A DNA stretch of 64,000 nt from Neobacillus drentensis (GCF_021560175.1 NZ_CP091110.1:5504001-5568000), one strand, 5' to 3'; counted from the first letter of the stretch, positions 1 through 11,807 are shown. A program made the numbers and translations. Notes: a model not told the origin generated them from the sequence alone.

Positions 1-1103
1 CTGGTTGTCTAAGCAACTCCACATCCTTTTCCACTTAACGTATACTTTGGGACCTTAGCTGGTGGTCTGGGCTGTTTCCCTTTTGACTACGGATCTTATC
101 ACTCGCAGTCTGACTCCCACGGATAAGTCTTTGGCATTCGGAGTTTGTCTGAATTCGGTAACCCGATGAGGGCCCCTAGTCCAAACAGTGCTCTACCTCC
201 AAGACTCTAACTACGTGAGGCTAGCCCTAAAGCTATTTCGGAGAGAACCAGCTATCTCCAAGTTCGATTGGAATTTCTCCGCTACCCACACCTCATCCCC
301 GCACTTTTCAACGTGCGTGGGTTCGGGCCTCCATCCAGTGTTACCTGGACTTCACCCTGGACATGGGTAGATCACCTGGTTTCGGGTCTACGACCACATA
401 CTCATTCGCCCTATTCAGACTCGCTTTCGCTGCGGCTCCGTCTCTTCAACTTAACCTTGCATGTAATCGTAACTCGCCGGTTCATTCTACAAAAGGCACG
501 CTATCACCCATTAACGGGCTCTAACTACTTGTAGGCACACGGTTTCAGGAACTATTTCACTCCCCTTCCGGGGTGCTTTTCACCTTTCCCTCACGGTACT
601 GGTTCACTATCGGTCACTAGGGAGTATTTAGCCTTGGGAGATGGTCCTCCCTGCTTCCGACCGGATTTCACGTGTCCGGCCGTACTCAGGATTCCACTCA
701 GGAGGGAACGAAGTTTCAACTACAGGGCTTTTACCTTCTATGACGGGCCTTTCCAGACCGCTTCATCTACCCCGTTCCTTTGTAACTCCATGTTGAGTGT
801 CCTACAACCCCAAGAGGCAAGCCTCTTGGTTTGGGCTAATCCCGTTTCGCTCGCCGCTACTTAGGGAATCGCGTTTGCTTTCTCTTCCTCCGGGTACTTA
901 GATGTTTCAGTTCCCCGGGTCTGCCATCAATACCCTATGTATTCAGGTAAAGATACTGTTCCATTACGAACAGTGGGTTTCCCCATTCGGAAATCTCCGG
1001 ATCAAAGCTTACTTACAGCTCCCCGAAGCATATCGGTGTTAGTCCCGTCCTTCATCGGCTCCTAGTGCCAAGGCATTCACCGTGCGCCCTTTCTAACTTA
1101 ACC
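1..1103 (-). rRNA. 23S ribosomal RNA, 5' portion (partial)
   Basis: The reverse complement starts at about 1103 with GGTTAAGTTAGAAAGGGCGC, the typical 5' end of Bacillus 23S rRNA, and continues as conserved domain I/II sequence to the window edge. The gene is cut by the window: the 3' part lies before position 1. Short open frames here are not coding. The end is assigned by recognising the conserved 5' terminus, so it may be off by a few bases. Confidence 0.97.
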
Positions 1104-2845
<1,742 letters not shown>

Positions 2846-2962
2846 GTTGATTAGCTCATTTTGTTACGTTGGCTTAGTTTCATAGTAGAAACTAATATTA
2901 TTGTTTGTTGACGTTTTTGTTTGTTTAGTTTTCAAAGAACAATTGATTAAGACAACTTTTAA

Positions 2963-2992
2963 ATTATAACATCTTTCGAACACTATTGTCAA
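2963..2992 (-). promoter_or_regulatory. rRNA promoter P2 (sigma A)
   Basis: On the minus strand, TTGACA (2992-2987) and TATAAT (2968-2963) are separated by 18 bp. Both hexamers match the sigma-A consensus exactly. This promoter lies about 120 bp upstream of 16S and is followed by the boxA-like leader GTTCTTTGAAAACTAAAC near 2923-2941. Tandem strong promoters are typical of Bacillus rrn operons. Confidence 0.85.
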
Positions 2993-3036
2993 AGGTTTTT
3001 TTAATTAAACTTTAAATCCTAAATAACAACTTTCAT

Positions 3037-3066
3037 ATTATAGTATGAATCTCAGCAATCTGTCAA
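3037..3066 (-). promoter_or_regulatory. rRNA promoter P1 (sigma A)
   Basis: On the minus strand, a second perfect pair, TTGACA (3066-3061) and TATAAT (3042-3037), has 18-bp spacing and sits 74 bp upstream of P2. The two promoters together drive the 16S-23S operon that leaves the window to the left. Confidence 0.85.
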
Positions 3067-3321
3067 CAAGTATTATTGGTTATTTTAATATAATAGGCTG
3101 CTAGAGTTTTTAAAGCATTATCAGCTCTGTTTTTTTTACAAATGAAAATCTCTGTTTAATTATTATCTTCAAGCGCTGTATTTTTAAAAGTCCACCCTTC
3201 TTGGTTCGAGAAAAATAGACGAATGAGGTTTTTTACGTGAATTTTGGATAAGCCCGGTCCTTTTTTCTTTGTGTGAATACTGTAACAATGTATAAAAAAA
3301 ATGTATAAAGGAGTGAATTTA

Positions 3322-3573
3322 TTGAACGGTGAATTAAGCCTTTCATTTGGTATGGATAGCCTTTGCCGCTATCTTCGCAGATATATTGGACAAGATGTTA
3401 CCTTCAGAACTAAGTCGGGAGATATAATTGAAGGCAGACTCAGAAGAGTAACACACGATGGCATTGTAAGCATTCTGGAATCAGCAATGGTTTCCCCATT
3501 TATGGATGAGTTAGTAACTGTCATCCGTTGTGAAGATATAGAATCTTTTTCTTTTAATCTACCAGGTTTATAG
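3322..3573 (+). CDS. Small DUF2642/YuzF-like (LSm-like) protein
   Basis: An 83-residue protein. I chose the TTG at 3322 because AAAGGAG sits 8 bp before it; the in-frame ATG at 3301 has no ribosome binding site and overlaps that motif. Residues from about 23 (GQDVTFRTKSGDIIEGRL, then a THDGIVSILE strand) resemble the small beta-barrel of YuzF-type proteins that Pfam calls DUF2642. Some relatives are linked to spore coat loci. It lies 69 bp ahead of the cgeB-like gene, so a role in sporulation is possible, but no function is established here. Confidence 0.6.
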   Translation: MNGELSLSFGMDSLCRYLRRYIGQDVTFRTKSGDIIEGRLRRVTHDGIVSILESAMVSPFMDELVTVIRCEDIESFSFNLPGL

Positions 3574-3642
3574 TAAGGACCAGAGGGGGAAATAGATCTC
3601 CTTAAGGAATTATATTTCCCCTCTTCTAAGGAGACTTCTTAA

Positions 3643-4647
3643 ATGAAAATATTATTGATTTCGTCAGGCTATTCAGGGATATATCCTTATTTCGAGAAAG
3701 CCATAGAAGAGGCCTTTATTTTTTTGGACCATACAGTCACTAAAATACACTCAAAATATACAATAGAAGCTATCGAATTAATTGAGAGTTTTAAACCCGA
3801 TGTCATTTTAACTATGGTGGGGTTTACCGTAGATGAAAAATTAATGGACTTTCTTAAAAAAATCAATTCCCCCCGCTGTATTTGGCTAACGGAAGATCCC
3901 TTTTATATCGATATGTCTATTCATTTAGTAAGGGATTATGATTATATATTTACCATTGATATAGGAGCATTTGAGTATTATAAGAAAAAGTTCCCCAAAA
4001 AACACATTTACCATCTCCCACTAGGAACAGATCCTTTACTTTATTTTGCCGACCACAAAGAAGAATATTTATATGACGTTTGTCTAGTTGGTTATCCATA
4101 TCCAGAACGAATAAATCTCGTTTACCAGCTATTGACTTATACTCCATATTCCCTGATTCTAGTTGGCCCATTTTGGAAAAGATTTATCAAAAACCATAAA
4201 CATACGAGTAGATTAACTATAATCAATAGGTGGATGGAACCTGAAACTGTGAGAAGCCTATTTAACCGTTCTAAAATTATCCTCAATCCCCATCGTACCT
4301 ATGACTTTCATAAAAATAAAAACACCCTGGCAATTGAAAATAAAAGTATTAACAATCGTACCTTTGATATAGCAGCATGCGGCGGATTTCAACTTCTTTC
4401 TAATAAACCAGATTTGCAGATGCATTTTGATATTACTCAAGACATCGTCGTTTACTCTCATTCTGAGGATTGTATTGATTTAATTCGACAGTTCATAAAT
4501 GATGAAAACTTAAGAAATTTTTACCGAAGAAACGCTCAAAAAAGGGTGGTCGAAAATCACACCTTTACCCATCGAGTTGGATTTATTCTTAAACAATTGG
4601 GAGCTAAAGAAGATCTCAACCAATCCTTTGAAAAATTTCACGAGTGA
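3643..4647 (+). CDS. CgeB-family glycosyltransferase (spore maturation type)
   Basis: A 334-residue protein. The N-terminal half starts MKILLISSGYSG and has the CgeB-type segment SPRCIWLTEDPF near residue 75. The C-terminal half (about 180-325) looks like the group 1 glycosyltransferase domain of CgeB, with SKIILNPHRT, RTFDIAACGGFQLLSNK and a closing NHTFTHRV. CgeB proteins of B. subtilis act in the outermost spore layer. This gene leads the plus-strand pse operon, so it probably transfers a sugar, perhaps pseudaminic acid, onto a spore-surface acceptor. The acceptor is unknown. Confidence 0.82.
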   Translation: MKILLISSGYSGIYPYFEKAIEEAFIFLDHTVTKIHSKYTIEAIELIESFKPDVILTMVGFTVDEKLMDFLKKINSPRCIWLTEDPFYIDMSIHLVRDYDYIFTIDIGAFEYYKKKFPKKHIYHLPLGTDPLLYFADHKEEYLYDVCLVGYPYPERINLVYQLLTYTPYSLILVGPFWKRFIKNHKHTSRLTIINRWMEPETVRSLFNRSKIILNPHRTYDFHKNKNTLAIENKSINNRTFDIAACGGFQLLSNKPDLQMHFDITQDIVVYSHSEDCIDLIRQFINDENLRNFYRRNAQKRVVENHTFTHRVGFILKQLGAKEDLNQSFEKFHE

Positions 4648-4660
4648 AAGAGGGAAGAAA

Positions 4661-5632
4661 ATGTTTACGTTAAAAGGTAAAACCTTGTTGGTGACAGGCG
4701 GCACAGGTTCGTTTGGAAAAAAATTCATCAAAAAAGTTCTTGATTTAGATGTAAAAAAGGTAATTGTCTTTAGTCGGGATGAGTTAAAACAATTTGAAAT
4801 GGCAAAAGAATTTACAGATCCAAGGATTCGTTTTTTTATTGGGGATGTACGTGACAAAGAGAGATTATTTCGTGCTTTTGAAGGTGTAGATGTTGTTATC
4901 CACGCTGCCGCCTTAAAACAAGTCGGCATTTGTGAATATAATCCATTCGAAGCCATTAAGACCAATATTCACGGGGCACAAAATATTATTGAAGCCGCTA
5001 TTGACAGGGGTGTTCAAAAGGTTATTGCCTTAAGTACTGATAAGGCAGCGAATCCAATCAATTTATACGGAGCAACAAAATTAGCATCAGATAAATTATT
5101 TGTTGCCGCTAACTCATATACTGGCATTAAGAATACTCGATTCGCTGTTGTTCGTTATGGAAATGTTGTCGGTAGCCGCGGGAGTGTAGTTCCCTTTTTT
5201 TTAAAGATCAAAGAAACAGGAACATTACCGATAACGGATGAACGAATGACTCGTTTCTGGATCACATTGGACCAAGGAGTTCAATTTGTTATTGATAATT
5301 TAAGCAGAATGAAGGGTGGAGAAATTTTCGTCCCCAAAATTCCAAGTATGAAAGTGACAGATTTAGCCAAGGCAATTGCTCCAAATGCCAAGATTGAAAT
5401 TATCGGTATTCGCCCCGGTGAGAAATTACATGAAACGATGATCACCGAGGATGATGCACGGCGAACCTTAGAATATGACGCATATTATGTGATTCAACCG
5501 GAATTTCCGTGGTGGAGCGCTGAACAGGCAATTGGCGGAGAACCTGTGCCAGAAGGCTTCACATATGTAAGTAATACGAATAACACATGGCTGTCCGTTG
5601 ACGACTTAAAAAAACTAGTAATAGATCAATAA
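4661..5632 (+). CDS. pseB: UDP-N-acetylglucosamine 4,6-dehydratase (inverting), PseB
   Basis: A 323-residue short-chain dehydrogenase-type enzyme, the first step of pseudaminic acid synthesis. I chose the ATG at 4661, preceded by GAGGGAAGAAA; the longer frame from 4577 overlaps cgeB and has no ribosome binding site. Visible motifs: the NADP-binding TGGTGSFG at residues 12-19, STDKAA with D127/K128, and Y136-x3-K140. The D-K...Y-x3-K spacing matches the FlaA1/PseB inverting dehydratases. The next gene, pseC, supplies step two. Confidence 0.93.
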   Translation: MFTLKGKTLLVTGGTGSFGKKFIKKVLDLDVKKVIVFSRDELKQFEMAKEFTDPRIRFFIGDVRDKERLFRAFEGVDVVIHAAALKQVGICEYNPFEAIKTNIHGAQNIIEAAIDRGVQKVIALSTDKAANPINLYGATKLASDKLFVAANSYTGIKNTRFAVVRYGNVVGSRGSVVPFFLKIKETGTLPITDERMTRFWITLDQGVQFVIDNLSRMKGGEIFVPKIPSMKVTDLAKAIAPNAKIEIIGIRPGEKLHETMITEDDARRTLEYDAYYVIQPEFPWWSAEQAIGGEPVPEGFTYVSNTNNTWLSVDDLKKLVIDQ

Positions 5633-5670
5633 TCTACCAATTAGCGCTAGGAGGAAGGAGGCTTATATTT

Positions 5671-6843
5671 TTGAATCACAAACCGATCAGAGATAACTAT
5701 CTTCCGTATGGCAGACAATGGATCGATGATGATGACATCTCTGCAGTAATTAATGTTTTAAAAGGGGATTATCTAACTACTGGGCCCTATGTATCCATTT
5801 TTGAACAAGAAGTAGCAAAATACGTTGGCGCTTCTTATGCCGTAAGTTTCTCGAACGGAACAGCAGCGTTACATGGCGCTTGTTTTGCCGCAGGAATCAC
5901 TGAGGGTGATGAAGTGATTACGACCCCTTTAACATTTGCAGCAAGTGCTAACTGTGTACTCTATCAGGGTGGTAAGCCCATCTTCGCTGATATCGATCCA
6001 AAAACCTACAATATAGACCCAGCAGAAATTGAGAAAAAAGTTACAACTAAAACAAAAGCAATTATTCCTGTTCATTTTACAGGACAGCCGGTTTCATTAG
6101 AGGCAGTTAGGGGAATTGCCAAAAAACATAACCTCATTGTTATTGAGGATGCGGCACATGCACTAGGGGCTGTCTATAAGCAAAAAATGATTGGTTCCAT
6201 TAGTGATATGACCATGTTTAGCTTCCACCCGGTGAAACATATTACATCAGGTGAAGGCGGCATCATTACAACCAATAATAAAAAGTATTATGAAAAGCTT
6301 TTACAATTCCGTTCTCATGGCATCACACGTGATCATAACAGGCTAATCCAAAATCATGGGCCTTGGTATTATGAAATGCAATTTTTAGGTTATAACTATC
6401 GCATGACCGATATTCAAGCCGCCCTTGGAACAAGCCAATTAAAAAAGATTGATAAATTTATAGATTTACGAAAAAAATATGCTTCGATGTATAATGAGGC
6501 ATTTAACCATATAAGCGAACTATCGATTCCTTTCCAAGACGAAAACGGTCAATCGAGCTGGCATTTGTATATCATTCGCCTTCATTTAGAACAATTAACA
6601 GCCAGTCGGAAGGATATATTCGAGGCGTTACTAAAAGAAAATATTGGGGTCAATGTGCACTATATCCCTGTTCACCTAATGCCCTACTATCAAGGATTAG
6701 GATACAAATACGGGGATTGTCCAAACGCTGAAAAACTATATGAAGAAATCATCACGCTGCCTCTTTTTCCAGCTATGACCGAGGATGATATACATGACGT
6801 TATCAAAGCAGTCACAAATGTGATAGCCCGTTACTCTAAATAA
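5671..6843 (+). CDS. pseC: UDP-4-amino-4,6-dideoxy-N-acetyl-beta-L-altrosamine transaminase, PseC (SpsC-like)
   Basis: A 390-residue PLP aminotransferase of the DegT/DnrJ/EryC1 family. It starts at TTG after GGAGGAAGGAGG. It has the family's IEDAAHALGA block (D160) and the PLP-binding lysine in SFHPVKHITSGEGG (K189). It aminates the 4-keto sugar made by PseB. Length and order fit the pathway. B. subtilis SpsC is a homologue in the spore polysaccharide operon. Confidence 0.92.
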   Translation: MNHKPIRDNYLPYGRQWIDDDDISAVINVLKGDYLTTGPYVSIFEQEVAKYVGASYAVSFSNGTAALHGACFAAGITEGDEVITTPLTFAASANCVLYQGGKPIFADIDPKTYNIDPAEIEKKVTTKTKAIIPVHFTGQPVSLEAVRGIAKKHNLIVIEDAAHALGAVYKQKMIGSISDMTMFSFHPVKHITSGEGGIITTNNKKYYEKLLQFRSHGITRDHNRLIQNHGPWYYEMQFLGYNYRMTDIQAALGTSQLKKIDKFIDLRKKYASMYNEAFNHISELSIPFQDENGQSSWHLYIIRLHLEQLTASRKDIFEALLKENIGVNVHYIPVHLMPYYQGLGYKYGDCPNAEKLYEEIITLPLFPAMTEDDIHDVIKAVTNVIARYSK

Positions 6844-6858
6844 ATAGAAGGTGATTTT

Positions 6859-7629
6859 TTGAAGGTTGTTGCCATCATCCAAGCTAGAATGGGGTCAACA
6901 AGGTTACCAGGGAAAATAATGAAAAAGGTTTTAGGAAAACCATTGCTTGAATATCAGATTGAACAGGTCAAAAGGTCCAGGTTAATTCATCAAATTGTAA
7001 TTGCCACCACGACGAAGGAGCACGAGCAGCCTATAATTGATTTATGCACACAGCTTTCGGTTGACTATTATCGAGGTTCTGAGGACGATGTATTGTCAAG
7101 GTATTTTGAAACTGCTAATCACTATAAAGGTGAGGTAATTGTCCGCCTCACCTCTGATTGTCCGTTACTAGACCCCGAGACGATTGATAAAATCATTTCT
7201 AAGTACCTAGAGAATCCAAACAAGTACGATTATGTTTCTAATACGCTTGATCGAACCTATCCTCGTGGATTTGATGTTGAGGTATTTTCCATGGGAGCCT
7301 TAGAACAAGCATATAACGAAGCAGCCAATGCAGCAGAGCGCGAACATGTCACTCCATACATCTATCTCCATCCTAACAAATTTAAGGCTGCAAATGTTAA
7401 ACATAGAAATGACTTAAGCTCCTATCGTTTAACCGTAGATACCGAAGCAGATTTAGATGTAATTACTCTTGTGATTACAGACCTTTACAGTCAGAACAAA
7501 ACACAGTTTCAGTTAGAAGATATTATTCAATTGTTACAGAAAAATCAGGAGTGGGCTTTAATCAATGCTCATATTGAACAAAAGAAGGTAATCCCCCCAA
7601 AAACTAAGCCGTCGGAATTAGAGGAATAA
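6859..7629 (+). CDS. pseF: Pseudaminate cytidylyltransferase, PseF (SpsF-like)
   Basis: A 256-residue nucleotidyltransferase. It starts at TTG, 15 bp after pseC, behind GAAGGTGA. The N-terminus AIIQARMGSTRLPGKIMKKV is the CMP-sugar synthetase signature, and RLTSDCPLLDPETID is the metal and nucleotide binding block. It should activate the nonulosonic acid with CTP. The SpsF assignment follows from sequence and from its place before pseG and pseI. Confidence 0.9.
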   Translation: MKVVAIIQARMGSTRLPGKIMKKVLGKPLLEYQIEQVKRSRLIHQIVIATTTKEHEQPIIDLCTQLSVDYYRGSEDDVLSRYFETANHYKGEVIVRLTSDCPLLDPETIDKIISKYLENPNKYDYVSNTLDRTYPRGFDVEVFSMGALEQAYNEAANAAEREHVTPYIYLHPNKFKAANVKHRNDLSSYRLTVDTEADLDVITLVITDLYSQNKTQFQLEDIIQLLQKNQEWALINAHIEQKKVIPPKTKPSELEE

Positions 7630-7632
7630 ACG

Positions 7633-8718
7633 ATGAATGTCTATATACGTGTCGATGCCTCAATAGAAATAGGTACTGGTCATGTTATGCGTTGTTTAAC
7701 ACTTGCTGAAAAATTGCAGGAACAAGGAGCGGATGTTCGCTTTATTTGCAGGGAGCATAAAGGGCATTTAATTGACCTGATTACAGCAAAAGGATATGAA
7801 GTATTAGTACTTAAGCGGCCTCAAGAAAATGGCATGGCGCCGAATGGCAGAGGACACACTCAATGGCTTGGCGTTCCATTGAGTGTGGATGCACATCAAA
7901 CAAAGGAATTGTTAATGAATTGCCCCTGTGACCTATTAATTGTCGATCATTATGCCATTAACGAGGATTGGGAAGTTCTCCTAAGAGATCAGGTAAAAAA
8001 AATCATGGTGATTGATGATTTAGCTGATCGTAAGCATGATTGTGATTTTTTATTAGATCAAAATTTCATCCAAGATTACCAAAACCGCTATGATTCACTC
8101 TTACCATCCTATTGTAAAACATTTTTAGGACCCAGTTATGTCTTACTCCGACCAGAGTTTTATCATCAATTAAAAAAGCAAAAGCTGCGAACAGGAGCGG
8201 TAAAAAGAATATTAATTTTTTATGGCGGTATCGATCATACCAATGAAACAGGAAAGGCTCTTTCATCCTTCTTAGCTTTGGGTCGTAATGACATCGAGGT
8301 AGATGTGGTCGTTGGGCAATCTAACCTGTACAAAATGGAGATTGCTTCTATTTGTAACATGTATGAATACCTGCATTTTCATTGTCAAATTGACAACATG
8401 GCCGAATTAATGAATTGGGCCGATCTATCCATCGGGGCAGGTGGTACCACTACATGGGAGCGTTGCCTCCTTGGTTTGCCCTCTATCGTTGTCAGTATTG
8501 CTGAAAATCAGGAAGAAATTTGTAAAAGTCTTGCAAAAGGAAAGGTCATTACTTATTTAGGAGAAAAAGAAACAATTGAGCAGTCTTGTTTAACCCGCCA
8601 CCTAAAGATATTAATTGAAAATGAAGCGGAACGAACAGAAATGTCTCGGTTATCGTATCAACTAATGAAGGATACCATGGTAAGTCAGCAAATGATGATC
8701 AAAGAATTAATGGGATAA
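7633..8718 (+). CDS. pseG: UDP-2,4-diacetamido-2,4,6-trideoxy-beta-L-altropyranose hydrolase, PseG (SpsG-like)
   Basis: A 361-residue GT-B-fold hydrolase. The N-terminal signature RVDASIEIGTGHVMRCLTLA is diagnostic of PseG/SpsG. The C-terminal half has the UDP-binding GAGGTTTWERCLLGLP block. It removes UDP before PseI acts. It starts 3 bp after pseF. An insertion-like stretch at about residues 60-80 (RPQENGMAPNGRG) is longer than I expect for the family. Identity is firm; substrate stereochemistry is inferred from PseB and PseC. Confidence 0.9.
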   Translation: MNVYIRVDASIEIGTGHVMRCLTLAEKLQEQGADVRFICREHKGHLIDLITAKGYEVLVLKRPQENGMAPNGRGHTQWLGVPLSVDAHQTKELLMNCPCDLLIVDHYAINEDWEVLLRDQVKKIMVIDDLADRKHDCDFLLDQNFIQDYQNRYDSLLPSYCKTFLGPSYVLLRPEFYHQLKKQKLRTGAVKRILIFYGGIDHTNETGKALSSFLALGRNDIEVDVVVGQSNLYKMEIASICNMYEYLHFHCQIDNMAELMNWADLSIGAGGTTTWERCLLGLPSIVVSIAENQEEICKSLAKGKVITYLGEKETIEQSCLTRHLKILIENEAERTEMSRLSYQLMKDTMVSQQMMIKELMG

Positions 8719-8728
8719 GGTGACGCTT

Positions 8729-9271
8729 ATGGATTATTATTTAAGGGCATTAACGGAAAAAGACAAGGACATGATTTATGAATGGCGAAATTCGGAGTCG
8801 ATTCGAGTGAATATGTATAACGACCAGCCCATTCCCTATGAAGCTCATTGTCAGTGGTTTGATGCTGTACTAAAGAACGAAAGTCGTTTTTATCGACTGT
8901 TTCTTTACAAAAACAAGCCGTTAGGTCTTGTTTCCTTTAAAGAAGTGAACCTCCAGAATCAAACCTGTGCATGGGGATTTTATATTGGGGAACCTCATGC
9001 ACCTAAAGGTTCAGGTACCATTATGGGTGCGTTAGCCTTAGATTATGCCTTTTATCAATTAAACATCCGAAAAATCATTGGGATGGTCCTGTCATTTAAT
9101 CAGCGGAGTGTAAGGTTTCACCATAGATTAGGATTCTGCCAAGAAGGACTTTTTAAAAAGGAATGGAGCCGAAATGGCCAGTTCATTGACTTAATTAGGT
9201 TATCCTTATTTAAAGAAGACTGGGAGAAGCAGAAAGACAAGCTGAACCTCCATTTTATTACAGAGGAGTGA
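8729..9271 (+). CDS. pseH: GNAT N-acetyltransferase, PseH-like (SpsD-like)
   Basis: A 180-residue GNAT protein. The ATG at 8729 follows AAGGTGA with good spacing; the in-frame GTG at 8720 lies inside that binding site. Motifs include YEWRNSESIR near the start and the acetyl-CoA binding area (SGTIMGALALDYAF, then HRLGFCQEGLFKKEW), typical of RimJ/RimL/PseH-like enzymes. It should N-acetylate the 4-amino group of the PseC product. It sits between pseG and pseI, as in other pse loci. Confidence 0.87.
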   Translation: MDYYLRALTEKDKDMIYEWRNSESIRVNMYNDQPIPYEAHCQWFDAVLKNESRFYRLFLYKNKPLGLVSFKEVNLQNQTCAWGFYIGEPHAPKGSGTIMGALALDYAFYQLNIRKIIGMVLSFNQRSVRFHHRLGFCQEGLFKKEWSRNGQFIDLIRLSLFKEDWEKQKDKLNLHFITEE

Positions 9272-9275
9272 TCAA

Positions 9276-10328
9276 ATGAACGAAATCAATCTGGGAGGAA
9301 AAATGATTGGAATCAATCATCCTCCTTTTATTATTGCTGAAATGTCTGGAAACCATAATCAATCGCTTGAACGGGCATTAGAAATTGTAGAAGCGGCTGC
9401 AGAATCGGGGGCACATGCATTGAAAATCCAAACATATACAGCCGATACGATGACGTTAAATATTGACCGTAAGGATTTTGCTATTGATGATCAGGAGAGC
9501 TTATGGAAAGGGAATAACCTCTACAAACTCTATCAACAAGCCTATACTCCATGGGAGTGGCATAAGCCAATTTTTGAAAGATGCCGGGAATTAGGACTCA
9601 TTCCCTTTAGCACCCCCTTTGATGAAACCGCAGTCGACTTCCTCGAACAATTAAATACACCTTTTTATAAAATAGCTTCTTTTGAAAATAATCATATTCC
9701 ACTGATCAAAAAGGTTGCTTCCACTGGAAAGCCTATCATTATCTCAACCGGAATGGCTTCACTTGCCGATTTGGATGAAACCGTTCGAGCTGCAAGAAAG
9801 GCCGGATGTGAAGATATCGTTTTGCTAAAGTGTACGAGTACGTACCCGGCTACACCTGAAAATACAAATATTATAACCATTCCTCATATGAGGGACCTTT
9901 TTAACTGCCAGGTTGGTTTATCTGATCATACAATGGGAATCGGTGTGGCAGTAGCTAGCGTTGCTCTCGGAGCCACTGTTATTGAAAAACATTTTACTAT
10001 ATCCCGTGCTGATGGAGGTGTTGATTCGGCCTTTTCAATGGAACCGCATGAAATGCACTCCTTAGTGGATGAAACAAAAAAAGCGTGGCAAGCTTTGGGG
10101 GCTGTTACTTATGGACCAACTGAAAAGGAAAAGAATTCATTAAAATTTAGAAGATCGCTCTATATAACGAAAGACTTAAAGGCTGGAGACGTGTTAACGA
10201 AAGAAAACCTAAGAGTTATTAGACCTGGCTATGGCTTAGCCCCGAAATATTACGAACAATTACTGGGAAAAAAAGCTGCTATGGATATAAAGGCAGGTAC
10301 ACCAGCAGATTGGAATATTTTGAACTAA
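9276..10328 (+). CDS. pseI: Pseudaminic acid synthase, PseI (NeuB family, SpsE-like)
   Basis: A 350-residue NeuB-family enzyme that condenses phosphoenolpyruvate with the hexose to form the nonulosonic acid. The TIM barrel starts with PPFIIAEMSGNHNQ and includes LKCTSTYPATPENTN and VGLSDHTMG. The C-terminal SAF (antifreeze-like) domain begins about residue 286 (RSLYITKDLKAGDVLTKENL). It is the last gene of the plus operon and is followed by a strong hairpin. Confidence 0.93.
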   Translation: MNEINLGGKMIGINHPPFIIAEMSGNHNQSLERALEIVEAAAESGAHALKIQTYTADTMTLNIDRKDFAIDDQESLWKGNNLYKLYQQAYTPWEWHKPIFERCRELGLIPFSTPFDETAVDFLEQLNTPFYKIASFENNHIPLIKKVASTGKPIIISTGMASLADLDETVRAARKAGCEDIVLLKCTSTYPATPENTNIITIPHMRDLFNCQVGLSDHTMGIGVAVASVALGATVIEKHFTISRADGGVDSAFSMEPHEMHSLVDETKKAWQALGAVTYGPTEKEKNSLKFRRSLYITKDLKAGDVLTKENLRVIRPGYGLAPKYYEQLLGKKAAMDIKAGTPADWNILN

Positions 10329-10336
10329 TAAATAAG

Positions 10337-10375
10337 GTAGAAAGAGGACCTGCTGGTAAGGCAGGTCCTCTTTCT
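10337..10375. terminator. Bidirectional terminator between convergent pse and sps operons
   Basis: Arms AGAAAGAGGACCTGC and GCAGGTCCTCTTTCT around a 7-nt loop. There is A-rich sequence on one side and T-rich on the other. It sits between the stop of pseI and the 3' end of spsB. Confidence 0.88.
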
Positions 10376-10397
10376 ATCCCTTTATAACACTAGATCT

Positions 10398-11807
10398 TTA
10401 CTGATTAAAATTCTTGATGACATGGGCCAGTTTCTCTCCTGACGATCCATCGTTATAGGACTTTGATAAATACTCTCTCCTTATATGTGCATAGAGTTTC
10501 TGATGTTCATCTGAAGAAAAATAGGCACTAATAACTTCGGTTAATCGATTCGGATCTGTTTGAATATACTCTCCTAATGAATCAAAATAATCGTATGCTC
10601 GATTACTGTTCATGAAGTTATAAATAAACACAGGTTTATTAAATAAAATACTTTCTAATACCACTGTAGATAAAGTGGAAACAACTCCATCAACCGCAGG
10701 AATTAATTCATAAAGAATATTTTCTCTTGAGGTATACACCTTTATGGATGGGTATTTCTTTTCAAGTTCAGTATAAATTTTAAACCTCCCTTTCCCAATC
10801 TCCCATGGATGAGGTTTAATGATGATTTGGAGACGCGGATTATCGGAAAGATTCTTCATTAGTTTTTCGAATTTAATAAAATCGATTTGTGGGCCTGTAA
10901 TAATTAATAATGTCTCTTTTTCTGAACTTAGTCCAAGTTTTGTTATAACTTCCTTTGAGTCTGTTCTCAAACTTGTGAAAATTTGATCATATTTGGGATG
11001 ACCGATTTCAGCAATTCTATCCATTTCAAGTCCTCTTTGTACATACCATCTTTTCTCATATTCACCATAGGCCCCAATCAACGTAGTAAAAACTGGCATA
11101 AAGGCCTCTTCCCCCATTAAGATTCCATGCTGTAAACAGATACTTTTAATGCCCCTGATTGATCCAACGATAGCAAGTGTTCTACTAAGCATATCTTCAG
11201 TTGTCCCCACAACTATTGTGGAAATAGGCAGATGATCCAATAGGTTATAAACAGCATTAATCGTCTTTACCATTAACGGTATTCGAGTAAGAAAGGTGTT
11301 TTGGAAAAACTCATTTCCAAATGCCGGATGGTTTTGATGTTTAGTAAATACATATTTGGCACTCTTGATAAGAGTTTCAGAAACTTTATTATTGATAACC
11401 TCATATTTAAGAATACTCTCGTTACGTATTCCATGTAGATGTGCAGTTTTCGAACGAGAGAGAATAATGGTTTGACTAGGATCAAACCATGTCCGAAACG
11501 TTATTTCAGGTAGACGTGTATAATCCATATTAATTAGTGTTTTGCCATCAATAGACTCTTTCATGAAAGGTGCTCTTATTTTCTCCAGCACCCCTTCGAA
11601 ATATGGTTGGATCATGGCCTGTTCTATTTCTGGGTTCAATAGGGATGCAGGAAAATTTTCGTTCTCCATTTTTTTTTTTAGATTTGAATCGATATGCTGA
11701 TAAAAGTTTGTCAGCATTGCAATGGGAATATCCCTATATTTAAAATTCTTAAAGACTTCCATAAACTCCCGATAAAGTGACCAATAATTCGCTAGATAAC
11801 GGGTCAT
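10398..11807 (-). CDS. spsB: SpsB-like spore coat polysaccharide protein
   Basis: A 469-residue protein resembling B. subtilis SpsB and the capsule/CDP-glycerol transferase fold. Visible blocks are SICLQHGILMGEEAFMPVF around residue 225, IGHPKYDQIF, IIIKPHPWE near 335 and a GVVSTLSTVVLESILFNKPV block near 380. Its start overlaps the spsA stop as ATGA, so translation is coupled. It is the last gene of the minus sps operon. The enzymatic reaction is not known with certainty. Confidence 0.85.
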   Translation of the reverse strand: MTRYLANYWSLYREFMEVFKNFKYRDIPIAMLTNFYQHIDSNLKKKMENENFPASLLNPEIEQAMIQPYFEGVLEKIRAPFMKESIDGKTLINMDYTRLPEITFRTWFDPSQTIILSRSKTAHLHGIRNESILKYEVINNKVSETLIKSAKYVFTKHQNHPAFGNEFFQNTFLTRIPLMVKTINAVYNLLDHLPISTIVVGTTEDMLSRTLAIVGSIRGIKSICLQHGILMGEEAFMPVFTTLIGAYGEYEKRWYVQRGLEMDRIAEIGHPKYDQIFTSLRTDSKEVITKLGLSSEKETLLIITGPQIDFIKFEKLMKNLSDNPRLQIIIKPHPWEIGKGRFKIYTELEKKYPSIKVYTSRENILYELIPAVDGVVSTLSTVVLESILFNKPVFIYNFMNSNRAYDYFDSLGEYIQTDPNRLTEVISAYFSSDEHQKLYAHIRREYLSKSYNDGSSGEKLAHVIKNFNQ